A stretch of 64,000 bases of DNA from Rheum nobile. Taxonomy: Eukaryota; Streptophyta; Magnoliopsida; Caryophyllales; Polygonaceae. The translations under genes and the position numbers were made by a program. Under the pieces are notes generated by a model, which made no database searches, had not been told where the DNA came from, and was given only the letters and a program-made list of their open reading frames with translations. Numbering within the stretch: position 1 is the first letter of the stretch; each line of letters opens with the position of its first letter. Location of the stretch: assembly GCA_027886185.1 (NCBI GenBank), contig WOAB01000728.1, positions 124,001 through 188,000 on the forward strand. Direction: 5' to 3'. Positions 11,597-23,162 of this stretch are shown in pieces.

Positions 11597-11767
11597 GGGC
11601 AAAAGGGACATTTTATACATTTAAACGGAAAAGTGGACGGCAGATGGTTCTGGGTGGCTTTGCGTTAACGGAGATAGAAAATTGGGTGGTTTAAAATAAA
11701 TTTCGATATAACAGGTGGTTTCAAGTAAAAAGTGACATATAACGGGTGATTTCCTGCAAAAAACCCC
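11597..11767 (-). repeat. Right TIR of Pack-MULE
   Basis: Inverted partner of the left TIR. Its outer end is AAAAAACCCC followed directly by the TSD ATAATATAA. Confidence 0.88.
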
Positions 11768-11946
11768 ATAATATAAATGTAATTGTTGGCTTAATTCGGT
11801 TGCGTAGTTTAATTATAGTAACATTTGTATGTTTGTGAGTATGCATTATGTCATGTGTTTGAGAATGGAACGGTTGTAGCAATATAAATAGGGTTCAACT
11901 GACCAGTGCGTCCCCTTATGTTTGCTTTATATGTAAATCAGTATAA

Positions 11947-13124
11947 GAGCACCCTTTATGGGGGCTCAAATGAGAGGCTTAAATGGAGATTTTTTGAGTT
12001 TAAGCCTTCATTTAAGCCCCATGTCAAAAGAGCATTTTAATGGAGGGGCTTTTGGAGTGACTTTTGAACCCAATTTATATTTATATTAAATATATCTAAA
12101 ATGGATGTCTATAGATAGAGAAAAGTGAAACTAGAATTATGATATTTTTTATTTTTTATTTTAATGTTTAAAATTTTAAATAAATAATTTTTTTCTTTTG
12201 AAAAGCCCATTGGGAAACGCGGCTCCAATAACGGAGCGACATGTGGCGCTCACTTTAGTTTAAGCCCCATGGGTTGGGGCTTAAACTTTTGCCCTTTTTT
12301 AAGCCCCAAGGGGGAGACTTAAACTAAAGTGTTAATATTTTAATAAAATAAATTGTTTAAGCCCCATGAATAAGCCCCCATAAGAGCATCATTAATGGGG
12401 GGCTTAATTGAAGGGGCTTATTGGAGGTTTTTTTGCCAATAAGCCCCACTCATTTTTTTACTTTAGTGGGGAGCTTATTAGATGGGCTTATTGGAGTATA
12501 TTAAATTACAATTATATCATTTTATTTATATCAAATTATTAATATATCCTTTATATTAAATATTTAATATACTCTTTATATTAAATTTAAATTTTTTTTT
12601 TTATTAAATATATCTATTTCAAGTATTTTGTATATTTAGTGTATATTTATATTAAATTAGTGTATATTTATATTTTAAACCACCATAAATAATATTAAAA
12701 TGATTTGTTTTCAATTAATAATATACAAATTATAATAAAAAAATTCAAAAATATTTGAAACATAGCCATAATGGATGTCTATGTATAGAGAAAAATGTAA
12801 TTAGAATTATAGTAATTTTTATTTTTATTTTTAATGTAAGAAAATAAAAATAAAACATTTAAAAAAAAATTAACGAATGGCCAGAAATTTTTCCTGACCG
12901 TCCGATCGGCGCCATGTGTCGCGCACTGGGTGCACAAACGCAACCTAGTAATCAAGCGCCATGTGACGCTGAGCTTTACAATAAGCCCCAATTGAGGGGC
13001 TTATTTTTTTGCCAATTTTTAAGCTCCAAGTGAGGGGCTTATTGGGAGTTTTTTATTTTTTAATCAAAAGAATTTAATAAACCTCCACAATAAGCCCCCA
13101 TTAAAAATGCTATAAGGGATGCTC
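11947..13124. mobile_element. Outer Tourist-type (PIF/Harbinger) MITE, split by a related MITE
   Basis: The left end GAGCACCCTTTATGGGGGCT follows TAA at 11944-11946; the right end is GGGATGCTC followed by TAA at 13125-13127. Removing the inner element plus one TAA joins GCCCCCA-TAA-GGGATGCTC. This is the exact complement of a GAGCATCCCTTATGGGGGC terminus, nearly identical to the left end. TSD TAA and TIR length fit PIF/Harbinger MITEs. No transposase is encoded. Confidence 0.85.
12384..13112. mobile_element. Inner nested Tourist-type MITE
   Basis: Left end GAGCATCATTAATGGGG after TAA (12381-12383); right end CCATTAAAAATGCTA before TAA (13113-13115). It landed 9 bp inside the right terminus of the outer element. 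Both elements contain an AATGGATGTCTAT.GATAGAG block (about 12099 and 12769), so they belong to one family. Confidence 0.83.
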
Positions 13125-13946
13125 TAATATGGAAGTGTTTTGGATAAGGTAGAGTTAGTTTTACCCTACATTTTAATGTCGGATAAATCAATAATTAAGC
13201 AATGATTATACTTATGAAGCGGAACGAAAAATTAATTTTTAAATTAAAGTGGGCGATTACCTTTTATATGGATTTGTTTGAATTTATTAAAATGTTTGGG
13301 AAGTGTTTAAGAATTGACCATATAATTATACGTTGTGAGTCTTGTGACTATGCGGACTATTTGTAAATATTTATAAAGTTGTAACAAAAGATATTTTGTA
13401 TAAATTGTAATGTTTGTATGTTTTAAATTTGTGCAGTATATGGGATTATACGTATGTGATAAATGGGTTTAATAAACATAATTTAAGGTGGTCGTATATT
13501 AATGTACGAGGGTATTTAAATAAAATGTAGGGCGTGGATCTGCCTATTAATCTGGTCATGCGTGTTGGGGACGCTTGAAAAACTCGTTCGTCTCTTTAAT
13601 TTCTTCCAAGACATGCAAAGTATTGTGTAGTAACTTCAATCAATGTGAAAGGCGCGACTGGAAGTGCAAACGTCGAAGTAGGGTGTCAAATTGGCAATGG
13701 CAATCTCTATTTCAGTCCCTCTCTTCCACAAACCATATACAGACACGTCCTTTAAATTCCTCCGTCACACCTCCAGACCCTTTTGATTTACTTTGTGGAG
13801 ATAAAAACCCAGGCAGTGCTGGCTTAGATCTACGAAGAAGATGCTGTTCTTTACGGTTTTGCTCGTCTATTTGGCCGCCGTTCCTTTTGCCTTGCGTGAT
13901 TTCACCGGCTAAATAAGTTTGTATCAGTAATCCTGGAAATCATGTT
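13125..13946. other. Intergenic, no recognised feature
   Basis: AT-rich to 13560. From 13575 to 13916 there is a more GC-balanced stretch with short open frames in all phases (one frame reads EEDAVLYGFARLFGRRSF near 13828-13885). I recognise no domain. It could be an old gene fragment. Confidence 0.4.
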
Positions 13947-14514
13947 GACCTAAGCATATTGTTAGTGTGCAATGGTTATATTTCGTTGTTTTGTGAGAGC
14001 TCAATGAACATTATTTCTTGTGTTATTAATCCATAGTTTGCATATATGTCTTCAAATTTTGAAAGGGTTCTAATAATAGAATATACTAGTAAATTGTTGG
14101 TCAATCATGTCGAAGTAAGCATATTGTATGCATGCAATGGTTATGCTTTTTTTTTTGGTTTTGTGAGAGTTCAGTCAACATTGGATTATTTTGTTTTAAA
14201 TCCATAGTTTGCTTATATTTGTATAAATTTGACCTAAGCATATTGTTAGTGTGCAATGGTTATATTTCGTTGTTTTGTGAGAGCTCAATGAACATTATTT
14301 CTTGTGTTATTAATCCATAGTTTGCATATATGTCTTCAAAATTTGAAAGGGTTCTAATAATAGAATATACTGGTAAATTGTTAGTCAATCATGTCGAAGT
14401 AAGCATATTATATGCATGCAATGGTTATGCTATTTTTTTTGGTTTTGTGAGAGTTCAGTCAACATTGGATTATTTTGTTTTAAATCCATAGTTTGCTTAT
14501 ATTTGTATAAATTT
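13947..14514. repeat. 284-bp tandem duplication with internal sub-repeats
   Basis: Two nearly identical copies, 13947-14230 and 14231-14514 (period 284, from the CCTAAGCATATTGTTAGTG motif at 13949 and 14233). Each copy contains two diverged half-units sharing GCAATGGTTAT, TTTTGTGAGAG and AATCCATAGTTTGC. The present four-unit ladder arose by an older half-unit duplication and a recent whole-unit one. Confidence 0.88.
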
Positions 14515-15079
14515 GAAAGTCTCCTTTCATTCCCTTGTATGGCGTATAAAGTATTATGGTCTTTAGATCTTATAATTGTACAATGTTTTAATGTAGGTTC
14601 ATACTGAATGGCAAATAATAGAAGCGGTGAGTACAAGCCCAAAAACCAAATATACTAGGAACTGTGAGATCTACTTGAAGCTGCAAGAAAGGCTAATCAA
14701 CCGGGCGGGGGTAATGAAACATCTTTCTGTTAATTAAAAATAATAGTAGGCTTTATGTCATATATTATAATGTGTTGACATAATTTTTGTTGAGTTTAGA
14801 ACGGAGAATGGAAGATGAAAGGTGGATGTTTTATATGCGGACCATAATTCACGGTGACCGTAATTACAGTAGGCTTCTGGCAAAAAAATAGAGAAATTGT
14901 TGCAAAGATTAGTCGAATTGGGCGAGCGTATTCCTCTGACTTGGGTTAAATTTAGGGTTAAGCAAATGGACCTTACGGAGGAAATTTGCAGTTTGTTCAA
15001 AAGAAAAATCACAATGGAGGAAAATTAGAGAGCATTGCGGCATAGCCACCACTAAGATGAAAGTAAAGTTCACCTTTAT
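14515..15079. other. Uncharacterised, possible decayed coding sequence
   Basis: A + strand frame from 14608 reads MANNRSGEYKPKNQIY then stops, with EAARKANQPGGGN after another stop. This faintly recalls the start of plant Myb/SANT-like transposon proteins, but the match is too short to call. Nothing else is recognised. Confidence 0.3.
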
Positions 15080-15572
15080 CGATTGGATGGCAAGGACATA
15101 ATCTTTCAAAGGCTATTCGAAGTTCATCAATAAATGGTGGGCCTGCATATCATTATGTTAATTATAATCCAATTATTATTACTATATGAAAGATTAACAT
15201 CTAAAATTTTATCTCTTGATATTAATTACATAAGTTAAAATTTTCAAATTGTGCTACCTCCTTTTTTAGTTTGGTAGACAGGGCCTCTGATCTTGTGTCC
15301 AGATCAGAAAACGCATTTCTTAGATCATCTCCCTCACAAGCACCCAAAAGTTTGACTGCCTTGCCAAAATCAGACAGAGATTGCCCCAGTTCTGCTCACT
15401 GAAGCATTAATGGTTATACTTGTACCTATACGAGTACAGTTGCAAAATAATGATAAGCATTATTCTGTAAGCTATAATGTATTTAAACTCATTACAGTTG
15501 TGCCTCTTCACAAGACGGTAAGCATACTTCTGAGCCTCAGCCATGTGGGTTTCAAGTTCATAAACATAATGC
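15080..15572 (-). pseudogene. SNX2: Sorting nexin 2 (SNX2, Vps5-type BAR domain) fragment, three exons
   Basis: Leftward exons, in order: about 15572-15495 encodes YVYELETHMAEAQKYAYRLV; 15400-15259 encodes ELGQSLSDFGKAVKLLGACE then RSEALSTKLKKE; 15140-15085 encodes LMNFE, a stop, then PLKDYVLAIQSIK. Together they follow the Vps5/BAR region of plant SNX2, an endosomal retromer-associated sorting nexin. A GAG-type codon has become TAG in the last exon, and the PX domain and the C-terminus are absent. Introns are kept (acceptor GTGAGCAG before 15400), so capture was at DNA level. It is a gene fragment in repetitive DNA, not a functional locus. Confidence 0.82.
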
Positions 15573-15949
15573 TATATAACTCAAAGACTGAAGTAACCTA
15601 AAATAACAGCATTGCAACATCATAGACATGTTTTAAGCTTCAACATGAAAGCAAACATTTCAGGCTATAAGAAGTACCATTACAAACTAAATTTGCACTC
15701 TTCAAAAGCTTCTTGTTCCAAAGACATTATACATGTTTGTTATCACAATAGAGCACACACATTTTTCTCTCCCCGAGTACCCAACACATGATATAAGAAA
15801 CCTGAAAATAAAAGTAGACATATATAATTCAAGATACTGCATGTTTGACCACTCAGAAACATGTATTTTTGTGTAAGAAAATGATCTTCAAACACAGAAG
15901 TGGGAACCATCCTAGTACAGAATTTAGCTTAGATAACACTAAAATTACG

Positions 15950-16440
15950 GCGCTATAAAAAAATGAAAACGCGTAGCGGTTTTTATAAAAGACCGCTAAG
16001 ATTTTATTTTTTTTTAATTTAGAAATTTCACTTTCTTAGTGCTTTTTACAAAAAAGCGCTAAGAGTGTTTAGCGCTTTGTTGTAGAAAACGCTATACATA
16101 TTTTCTGTTTTTTATTTTTAAAATGATAAATATTTTCTTAGCGTTTTTTTTGTAAAAAGGGCTATAAACATTTTTTACTTTTTATTTTTAAAATGATCAA
16201 CTTTTTCTTAGCGCTTTTTTTTTTTTTTTTGTAAGAAAGCACTATAAACATTTTCTACTTTTTATTTTTAAAATGATCAACATTTTCTTAGCGTTTTTTT
16301 TTGTAAAAATTACTAAGAGAGTTTCATAACTCGTAGCGCTTTTAACTCATTTTCTAATTTTATAAAAAACGCTATAAACATTTTCTAATTTTTAATTTTA
16401 AAATGATCAATATTTTTTTAGCGCTTTTGTAAAAGAGTTA
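15950..16440. repeat. Left AGCGC subterminal repeat array
   Basis: Tandem units of about 65 to 75 bp, each with CTTAGCGCTTTTT, a T/A run, an AAAGCGCTATAAACATTTT arm and TTTTTATTTTTAAAATGATC. Each unit is itself a small hairpin (AGCGCTTTT / AAAAGCGCT). Confidence 0.8.
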
Positions 16441-16792
16441 TGAGCACTAAGATTAGATTTCCGCCCGAGCCTCCTGCTGTCTCTCGCGCCCTAACTCATC
16501 CTCTAATGTGCAAACCTCTCCCGCCGTTTAACCTTCTATCCCCCGTGCCCTACCTTCGTTTTTTTTCTCTCGACGGTAACCAGTTGGTCTCTCGGGTACG
16601 GCTTACTTCGTCTTCGCAACCTTCTTCTGTATTGTTGCATCTTCTTTTGCTTCCAGTTGGTCTCTCGGGTACGGCTTCGCACTCCATTGTCTTTGCAACC
16701 TTCTTCTTTCGGTGGCGCTCTCTCGGGTACGACTTCCAGTTGGTCTCGTCGGTGGTTCTCTCGGTGGCGTCTTCGCAACCAGGTATGCCACT
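16441..16792 (+). other. Leader-like exon of the captured gene
   Basis: C/T-rich sequence with repeats of TTGGTCTCTCGGGTACG and CTTCGCAACC, ending CGCAACCAG followed by a GTATGC donor-like site at 16793. It resembles a plant 5'-UTR exon adjacent to the subterminal array, possibly the start of the transcript that includes the exons at 19560-20523. 16800-19500 would then be introns; nothing coding is recognised there. Confidence 0.4.
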
Positions 16793-19559
16793 TTATTGCA
16801 TCTTCTTCTGCTTGAATCTAGTTACATTAGGTTGTGGAATTGTTGTTGTCGTTCCGGTATGTGGGAATCGGTTTAGGGTTTGCTGAATCTGGAGTCGCTG
16901 AATTTGGTGTAGAAGATTAAAACCTTTTGGCTGGTATAAACTCTTTATTGTGATTGTAGACAAGTCTTGTATAATGCACTATAGAGGCGCTAGATCATCA
17001 AGTCACTGCCATTTTAGAAATCGATTATGAGCTGTAGTAAAAATTGCTTATGAAGCTGGCTTTGGATTTGAATTCTGGAAATCATTGAGCTCAGGTTACA
17101 AGGGGCTGATGTTCTGCAAACTCTTGGGAGTAAGAAATTTCAAGGTTGTTTTGTTAGCGCTTCCTGTTGTGTTAGTTTTAAAAAGTCTATCATCTTTTGG
17201 CTATTAATTTTTTGGGAGAGAACCAAAAAGGTTTATCTTTTTGGCTTTCTCGTTGACAACATCTCGAACATTCTTCTACACCAAATTCAGCAACATTCTC
17301 CTTCATGACCTACATGCATATGAATTGAGCTTAAAACTGTGATGACTTCTTCTCTGTATGAATGCTCATCTGGTTTGAGAATATGTGCAGTGCTCTGCCT
17401 TGTGTGCGTGCCAATTAGGCTTACCATACTTAAGCGACTTATATTTCACTATGCTCATAATGTTAGGGTTTATCCTGCAAACTTCAGTATTTATTATACT
17501 AAGATTACGAGTGAGTTTGACAAAGAAATCTCTGAAACAATGTCAACCCTTACCACCACAACGTTAAATTAAATTTTTTTGATATGGAAGTATTATCAGT
17601 TAATTATCTATCATATTCTATACGGTATTCTGAATCCTTTCATTAGTTTACAATTTACAGTACATAATTTGAAGGTCATTATAGATAAATGATAATAAGA
17701 TAATTTACCAATACCATATCATTATTCATTGATTGTTGTATTCATGACCTTTCCTTGCTTGGGTTGAGCTGATTGTCTCACTAGAATGGTGAACCGTACT
17801 GTGTCTTCTACTCTTCTGCTGTCACCTTATTATTATAATATGCTTGTGTTGTGCTTTATTTTCCCAAATTCATGCTTCTTTTGTTATATGTATAATTCGT
17901 TTGATCTCTATGAGTGTGCATTATCACTATTTGTTCATTTCCTTCTCTTGTTGTATATCACTAAATCTATATCTATTTTGATCTCTACGGGTGTGCATTA
18001 TCACTATTCATATATGAGTGTGCGGGAAGCTAATGTCTATTACAGGGCATTATGAGGTTTCCATGGGGTCAAGATGTTGGATACATGCATTAAAAAAATC
18101 CCAGGTGGTGTGTATAAATGTGAAAATATATTCTTGTGTAGTTGTGTTTCAGACATGCTCTCATGTGTTTGCGTTGTTTATTTATTCAGTATGTTTGGAT
18201 GAATTATAGTTGAAAAATCTATTAGCATTTAGCAATACTCAGCTCTTGCTTCAATTATTTACAAAAAGTAACTCTATTGATAATGTGTTTAACTTGGCAT
18301 CTTTGGTCGAGGTATTCATGTTGGATGATTTGAGAAGGTAACTTTTATACCACTTCTCTTGGATTATTCAAATTTATCTGTGTATTGCTTAAGAAGTATC
18401 TAGCAAGTTGTCCCTAAACCTATTATGATATATTGTCAATGATGGCAATAAAAACTTTTGCTTGCATTGAGTTTGTTTGTCTTCATATGAGAACATTTTC
18501 TTATGATGGTTCTATACTATTGATGTCTTCATTGATTTGATTCTTAAGTTGTAATACAGTATGTGCTGTCTCCTAGAGTATCTTACTTTTAACTGTGGAG
18601 TGATTTTATCAAAGGGTGGCAGGTCAGTTTTTAGCTGGAATGTGTCGTTTGTATGATCTAACACTGAGAGTATAGATTATGTGCTTAGCATAATTGATAA
18701 TGACAGTTTCTTTTCCAAATAAAGACATCTTTTCACTTGTAGGTAAAGTGGGCGTATCTATTATGATCACTGAATTAAGAAGAAGTAAAGGTAGCTTCAT
18801 ACACTTCATGTCATAGTTCGCTTCCTTTTTCTATACTTGATATTTTGATTTTGTAGGTTGTTCCTTTTATTTTAGGTTATATTTTTCTTTATTCTTCCTT
18901 GTTTTAATAATATTTTTCCAATGCTTGAATGATATGTGACCTAGTGAATTGAGTTATCTGTATATGATTATCCTATATTATTATGTTGATAGTTTTAGTG
19001 AATACTACAATTTTGGAGAATTGTAGGTCTAAGCCTTAAATAATATGTGTTCTTTATTGCTGAAAGGGCATGTATTTGCTTTCTTAGGATACATTTCTAT
19101 ATGTATTCTGCTCTGGTGTGTTAACGTTTCAGCTTAATTAACACATGCATGTCCTTACCTGAGAAACACTGTCAATTGTAATTGACAACCTTTGTTTATT
19201 GTGGATTGTGCACTTTTGTTATATTGCAGTGATGGTATGTTTTCAATGTATTTTTCTTTCTAGTTTTATCCTTTCTTGCAACTGTGAGGCAATATACACA
19301 GCAGCCACAATTTAAGTCTAGTAATGTCTTAATCTGAATTCATGTTGTCTAGTAGTCAGTTCACTAGTCCAATGTTCTTGGAAAGAATGGAGCTCCTTCT
19401 TTCAACACTTGCATTAATCTATAAAGATTAAAGAGTGCTTTCATAAAAATGTCAAGTTGAGCTCTGAACCATTGTGGTTCTATTATAGTATAGACGTGAG
19501 GCTATATTGGTTTTACTTGTTTGTTTCTATTCTTAATTTTGGCTAATTTCATCTTAATC

Positions 19560-20523
19560 AGGGGAACTTTGAATGTTGCTCTCTTTCCATCTTCTGATTT
19601 GCGGATCACATGTGCCTGGGATGATGGACAAACAGAGAGAATCTCTACTGTCAATAGTATTTCTGAGGTCTCACCTGTAGCAGTTGAAGAGATACCCACT
19701 AACACATCTGGTCGATTTTTTTTATTCGGGTTCCTGATCTTGGAGTTTTCTACTTTTGGCTATCGGAGAAGTCAATGCTTCTTGGCAAGGATCTGTTGTC
19801 CAAGGTATTTTTTAACGAGTTAATGCTTTCTTGCTGCCTTCCTGCTTTTAAATCATTGTGTTCCAGTTGTTGTTAGCATTTGACTATTGTGCTTGACCTG
19901 CACTTTTTTGGTCCATTGTGGAAAACAATTTGCCTTGTGAATTACTACACGTATCACTTTTTGCATCTGGGCATTTGCTTTCAGAAGATATGGGATAAAG
20001 TTTCTAAATTTTTATCTCCTCTTTGGTATAGATGAAGGATTTGTTGAAGAGGAAGCCATCACTGGCATCATTAACAAGCATTAATGAGTCGCGCCTTGAT
20101 TGTTTCACTACCCATCTTCGTACATATTTCATCGGTACAAATGCTATCAACATAGGATCTAGAACAACAACGTCATCTGCCATTCTGCTGGATGCAACAT
20201 GTGTTGCCTATCCTACCTATGAACCAGGTCAGAGCTCTCGATCTACTCTGATTCCAGCAAAATCCTCCAGCTATCGGTATAGTGGAAGTCAATTACTGAA
20301 GACGCACACTTTGTACCAAGGCAGTCTAAGTCCTAGATCAACCTCTTTTAAAGGCCTCACCAAAAACTTGTCTTCTCTGAGAAGTGTTTCTAGAGAGAAG
20401 TTAAAGCCACGCCTGGGGAAATCCCCCCCTCGTCTGCTGGCTCTTCAGGGACTGATATATTCATCAACGTCTGCTGGCTTGGTTATCTTGAACCTCATTT
20501 GCAAATGGTCACCTAATAGCTAG
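19560..20523 (+). pseudogene. Captured plant gene fragment, two exons, function not assigned
   Basis: Exon 1 follows a TCTTAATCAG acceptor at 19560 and encodes DLRITCAWDDGQTERI and VEEIPTNTSGR. After a frameshift at a T-run (about 19716) it encodes VFYFWLSEKSMLLGKDLLSK, with a GTATTT donor at about 19806. Exon 2 starts at 20032 after a GGTATAG acceptor: MKDLLKRKPSLASLTSINES, then a serine-rich tail with TLYQGSLSPRSTSF. This looks like part of a conserved plant protein with a YFW-SEKSKLLG core that I recall without a firm name. The second frame ends at 20521-20523, about 30 bp before MULE-1. I assign no function. Confidence 0.55.
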
Positions 20524-20554
20524 TTTCATAGCCTTGTATATGGTTGTTAATTAA

Positions 20555-20690
20555 GGGGATTATTTTTTACACCCGCAATTTCTTGCGGCGCATCCCATTT
20601 TGGGCGCAACAAGGATGCACCCAAAATGGGAATTTTTTTTTAAAAAAAGTTTTAATCTTGGGCGCATCATTGATGTGCCCAAGAGCTGAT
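20555..20690 (+). repeat. Left TIR and hairpins of MULE-1
   Basis: Hairpins CCCATTTTGGGCGCA / TGCACCCAAAATGGG (20595-20630) and CTTGGGCGCATC / GATGTGCCCAAG (20655-20682), both centred on a GGGCGCA-N-TGCGCCC core. Confidence 0.8.
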
Positions 20691-20889
20691 ACCCGATTTT
20701 GAGAAATTCGAAAAATTAATTAAAAACCGGTTTACGTTTTAGGGTTCGATAAAAAAAAATTAAAAAAAATTATTTAAAAAAAAGGCTATAAAAAAAACGT
20801 TAGATGCAATTTATTGGACGCAACTATGATGCGTCCAAAAAGTTATCGTTTTACAACGGTAATTTTTTCGGGTTTATCCATCTTGTTGC

Positions 20890-20897
20890 TATATATA
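20890..20897 (+). promoter_or_regulatory. TATA box of MULE-1 transposase
   Basis: GCTATATATATTC about 40 bp upstream of the first ATG (20938), with no other ATG between. MULE promoters commonly lie just inside the TIR, as here. Confidence 0.5.
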
Positions 20898-20937
20898 TTC
20901 AACTATTCCTTGACAAAGACATTATCCATTGAAGATA

Positions 20938-23162
20938 ATGTCGTTGTCGAGGATGGATGCTGCACTTTGTCCAGTTGAGCACTTGGATGACGCACCCGGT
21001 CTTAATAATTTAGGGGTAAGCATATATTTACTACAAAGTTTATTTCAAATGTAGTAATTTACAGTAGTTTGTTGTAGTTTAGAACTTTGATTAAAATGTT
21101 TACGATAATATAGTTGATTAAAATGTTTACGACAATATAGTTGATTAAAATGTTTACGATAATATAGTTGTATAAAATGTTTACGATAATATAGTTGTAT
21201 TTTCACTATTGTATTATATAGTTGTGAAATAATTTTCTGAAAGTTTATGTGCGAAGTAATTTGTTATTTAGGTGTTTTAATTGATCATGAAGTAAAGTAT
21301 ACATTCGTTGTAAGAAACGCTCTTAGAAAAACACCTAATTTATAATTTATTTATTTATCATAAATAGGAGGACTGTAGTGATAGCGAATATTCGCCAGTG
21401 GATTATTCTACTCATTTTACTACGGATAAAGAATGGAGTGATAAAGATAGTATGATCAGCTAGGCTAAGAACGTAGGTTTGGAGTTGCATATGGTGATTG
21501 TAATAAGTAAGTCATGGCCTAACCGAAAGGTCATACTGTCGTGTGAGAAGTCTGGGCCATATAGAGCGGCGAAGAAGAAGGCGGGTGACGATACCGAGGC
21601 AATCCCTAAACGGAGATACAATGCGATGATAAAGAAGAGTGAGTGTCCGTTTCAGTTGCATGGGTGATTGTGAAAGGAGATTGGCTCAAATCTGACCGTT
21701 GGAGATTATTTGTCGCTTGTGGATCGCATGACCATGAGCTTTCTTGTAGTTTGATCGGTCATGCATTTGCTGGGAGACTTTCGCAGGAACAACGAGAGCG
21801 TGTGAAAGTTTTGTTAGCCTCCGGAATAAAGCCGAAGGCTATTATGAGTCTATTTCTACACGAGGATCCCAAATGCTTGACATCAAGGAACCAACTCTAC
21901 AATTACAAGAGTCGAGAGAGGCTGAAATGTAGGGGCAATTTGACGGTACCGCAGTACATGCTGGATTTTCTAGACGCGAGACGTTATTATACAAGCTATG
22001 AGACGCGTCGCAATAAAGAAGGGAGGGAGGTTTTGAGTGATATTTGTATTTCTCACCCCAGAGCTATACATTTGTTGAGTTTGTTCCCCACCATCATCAT
22101 CATGGATACGACCTACAAGACGAATAAGTATGAATATGTTCAATTATCGCTATTATTACATTTAAAATATGTAATTGCATACCTTATTTCTTATAATTTG
22201 TACATTTATAGGTACGGTATGCCTTTGTTGGAGTTTGTTGGATTCACTTGCACCAACCGTACATTTTGTATTGCGATCGTATTCATGTATGATGAGACGA
22301 CGGAGCACTACACATGGGCGTTGGACTGACTAAAGATCATTCTCGGGGGACAGGAACCCAAGACGATCATGTCAGATCGAGAGCTCGGTCTTGTGAAAAC
22401 CGTGGATATAGTATTTTCCAACACGAAGCATCTGTTGTGTAGGGTCCATGTGAACCGCAACGTGGAGGGTGTTGCTATAAAATGGGTCCCCAATGTTGAC
22501 CATTTTAGTGGTAATATTCGTTGGTTGTTAAGGTCGCCTACTGAGGATGTGTATAATGAGCGACTTGAATACTTGACGGAAAAGTGGAAAAAGCTACCCT
22601 GGCTGATGGATTACGTGAAGAGGGTATGACTTGCTGAATACAAGAAGATGCTAGTCTGTACATGGTGTGACACTGTACTCCATTTCGGCACAAGATCATC
22701 AAACAAGTAAATTAATAAGCGATCATCTAAAAGCTAAATTGATATATGCAACTAAGCGTAACTTGAGTTTTAAATTTCAGGGTCGAGAGTCAGCACTCTA
22801 TGCTGAAGGACGGGATTGAATCGTCGGTTGGAGGCTTGGAGACCCTCGTGCAGCAAATCGACAATATGTTTGCTGATCAGATTCGGGAAATCAGGGGTGA
22901 TATGGAGCAGAGTGCTTTTAAGGCGCCCACAGAGATCGTAATCGGCTTGCCTTTGGTGAAGACATTTTTCAGACGCATTCTGTATAAGGTCTCGGAAAAG
23001 TGTATAAGAATGTTATACCCTTCAGTTGTTAGGGCCATGTAAGGAAAAATTCCCGATGAAGAATGTCGTGATGTGTTTTGGAGAGCCACCCTAGGCCTGC
23101 CTTGCCCACACACGATATATGGACGGGACACGCCCCGCTCGGGCTCGGTGCTCTGCGGCTGA
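20938..23162 (+). pseudogene. FAR1/MULE transposase of MULE-1, disabled
   Basis: Exons: 20938-21015 (GTAAGC donor), 21368-22127, 22212-~22705, 22781-23162. The N-terminal zinc-type region is followed by HDHELSCSLIGHAFAGRLS and the DDE catalytic core: IIIMDTTYKTNKYGMPLLEF (first D; the intron falls in NK/Y), TIMSDRELGLVKTV (second D), KHLLCRVHVNRNV and EDVYNERLEYL. The C-terminus has a SWIM-like EECRDVFWRATLGLPCPH. Breaks: a stop replacing the Trp after SMIS (TAG), a frameshift after PFQLHG near 21660, and stops after YTWALD and DYVKRV. The intron position in NKY is shared with MULE-2. Unlike MULE-2 there is no OTU extension. The last exon overlaps the 3' end of the PMD gene on the other strand. 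Confidence 0.87.
21085..21205 (+). repeat. 30-bp tandem repeat in intron 1 of MULE-1 transposase
   Basis: About four copies of TTAAAATGTTTACGATAATA followed by TAGTTGA, with single-base differences. Confidence 0.85.

Larger units (their letters stand above)
10461..11767. mobile_element. Pack-MULE (non-autonomous Mutator-like element) with captured gene fragments
   Basis: Inverted termini of about 170 bp start GGGGTTTTTGCAGGAAATCA at the left; the right end is the complement of GGGGTTTTTTGCAGGAAATC. The flanks are a perfect 9-bp TSD, ATAATATAA, at 10452-10460 and 11768-11776. The TIR contains an internal repeat, AATCACCCGTTATAT, twice on the left. TIR length and 9-bp TSD define a Mutator-like element. 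Inside is unusually GC-rich, gene-derived sequence and no transposase. It would depend on a MULE transposase elsewhere. Confidence 0.92.

Noticed and set aside
15010..15105. + strand REHCGIATTKMKVK resembling the next SNX2 segment in the opposite orientation
   Set aside because: Similarity is weak and on the wrong strand; taken as coincidence unless a formal alignment shows otherwise.
15937..15941. CACTA at 15937 as the true left terminus of the AGCGC element
   Set aside because: Beyond five bases it does not match the complement of the right end, and the flanking sequence aligns with a point about 90 bp inside that end; no matching 3-bp TSD. Kept only as an approximate boundary.
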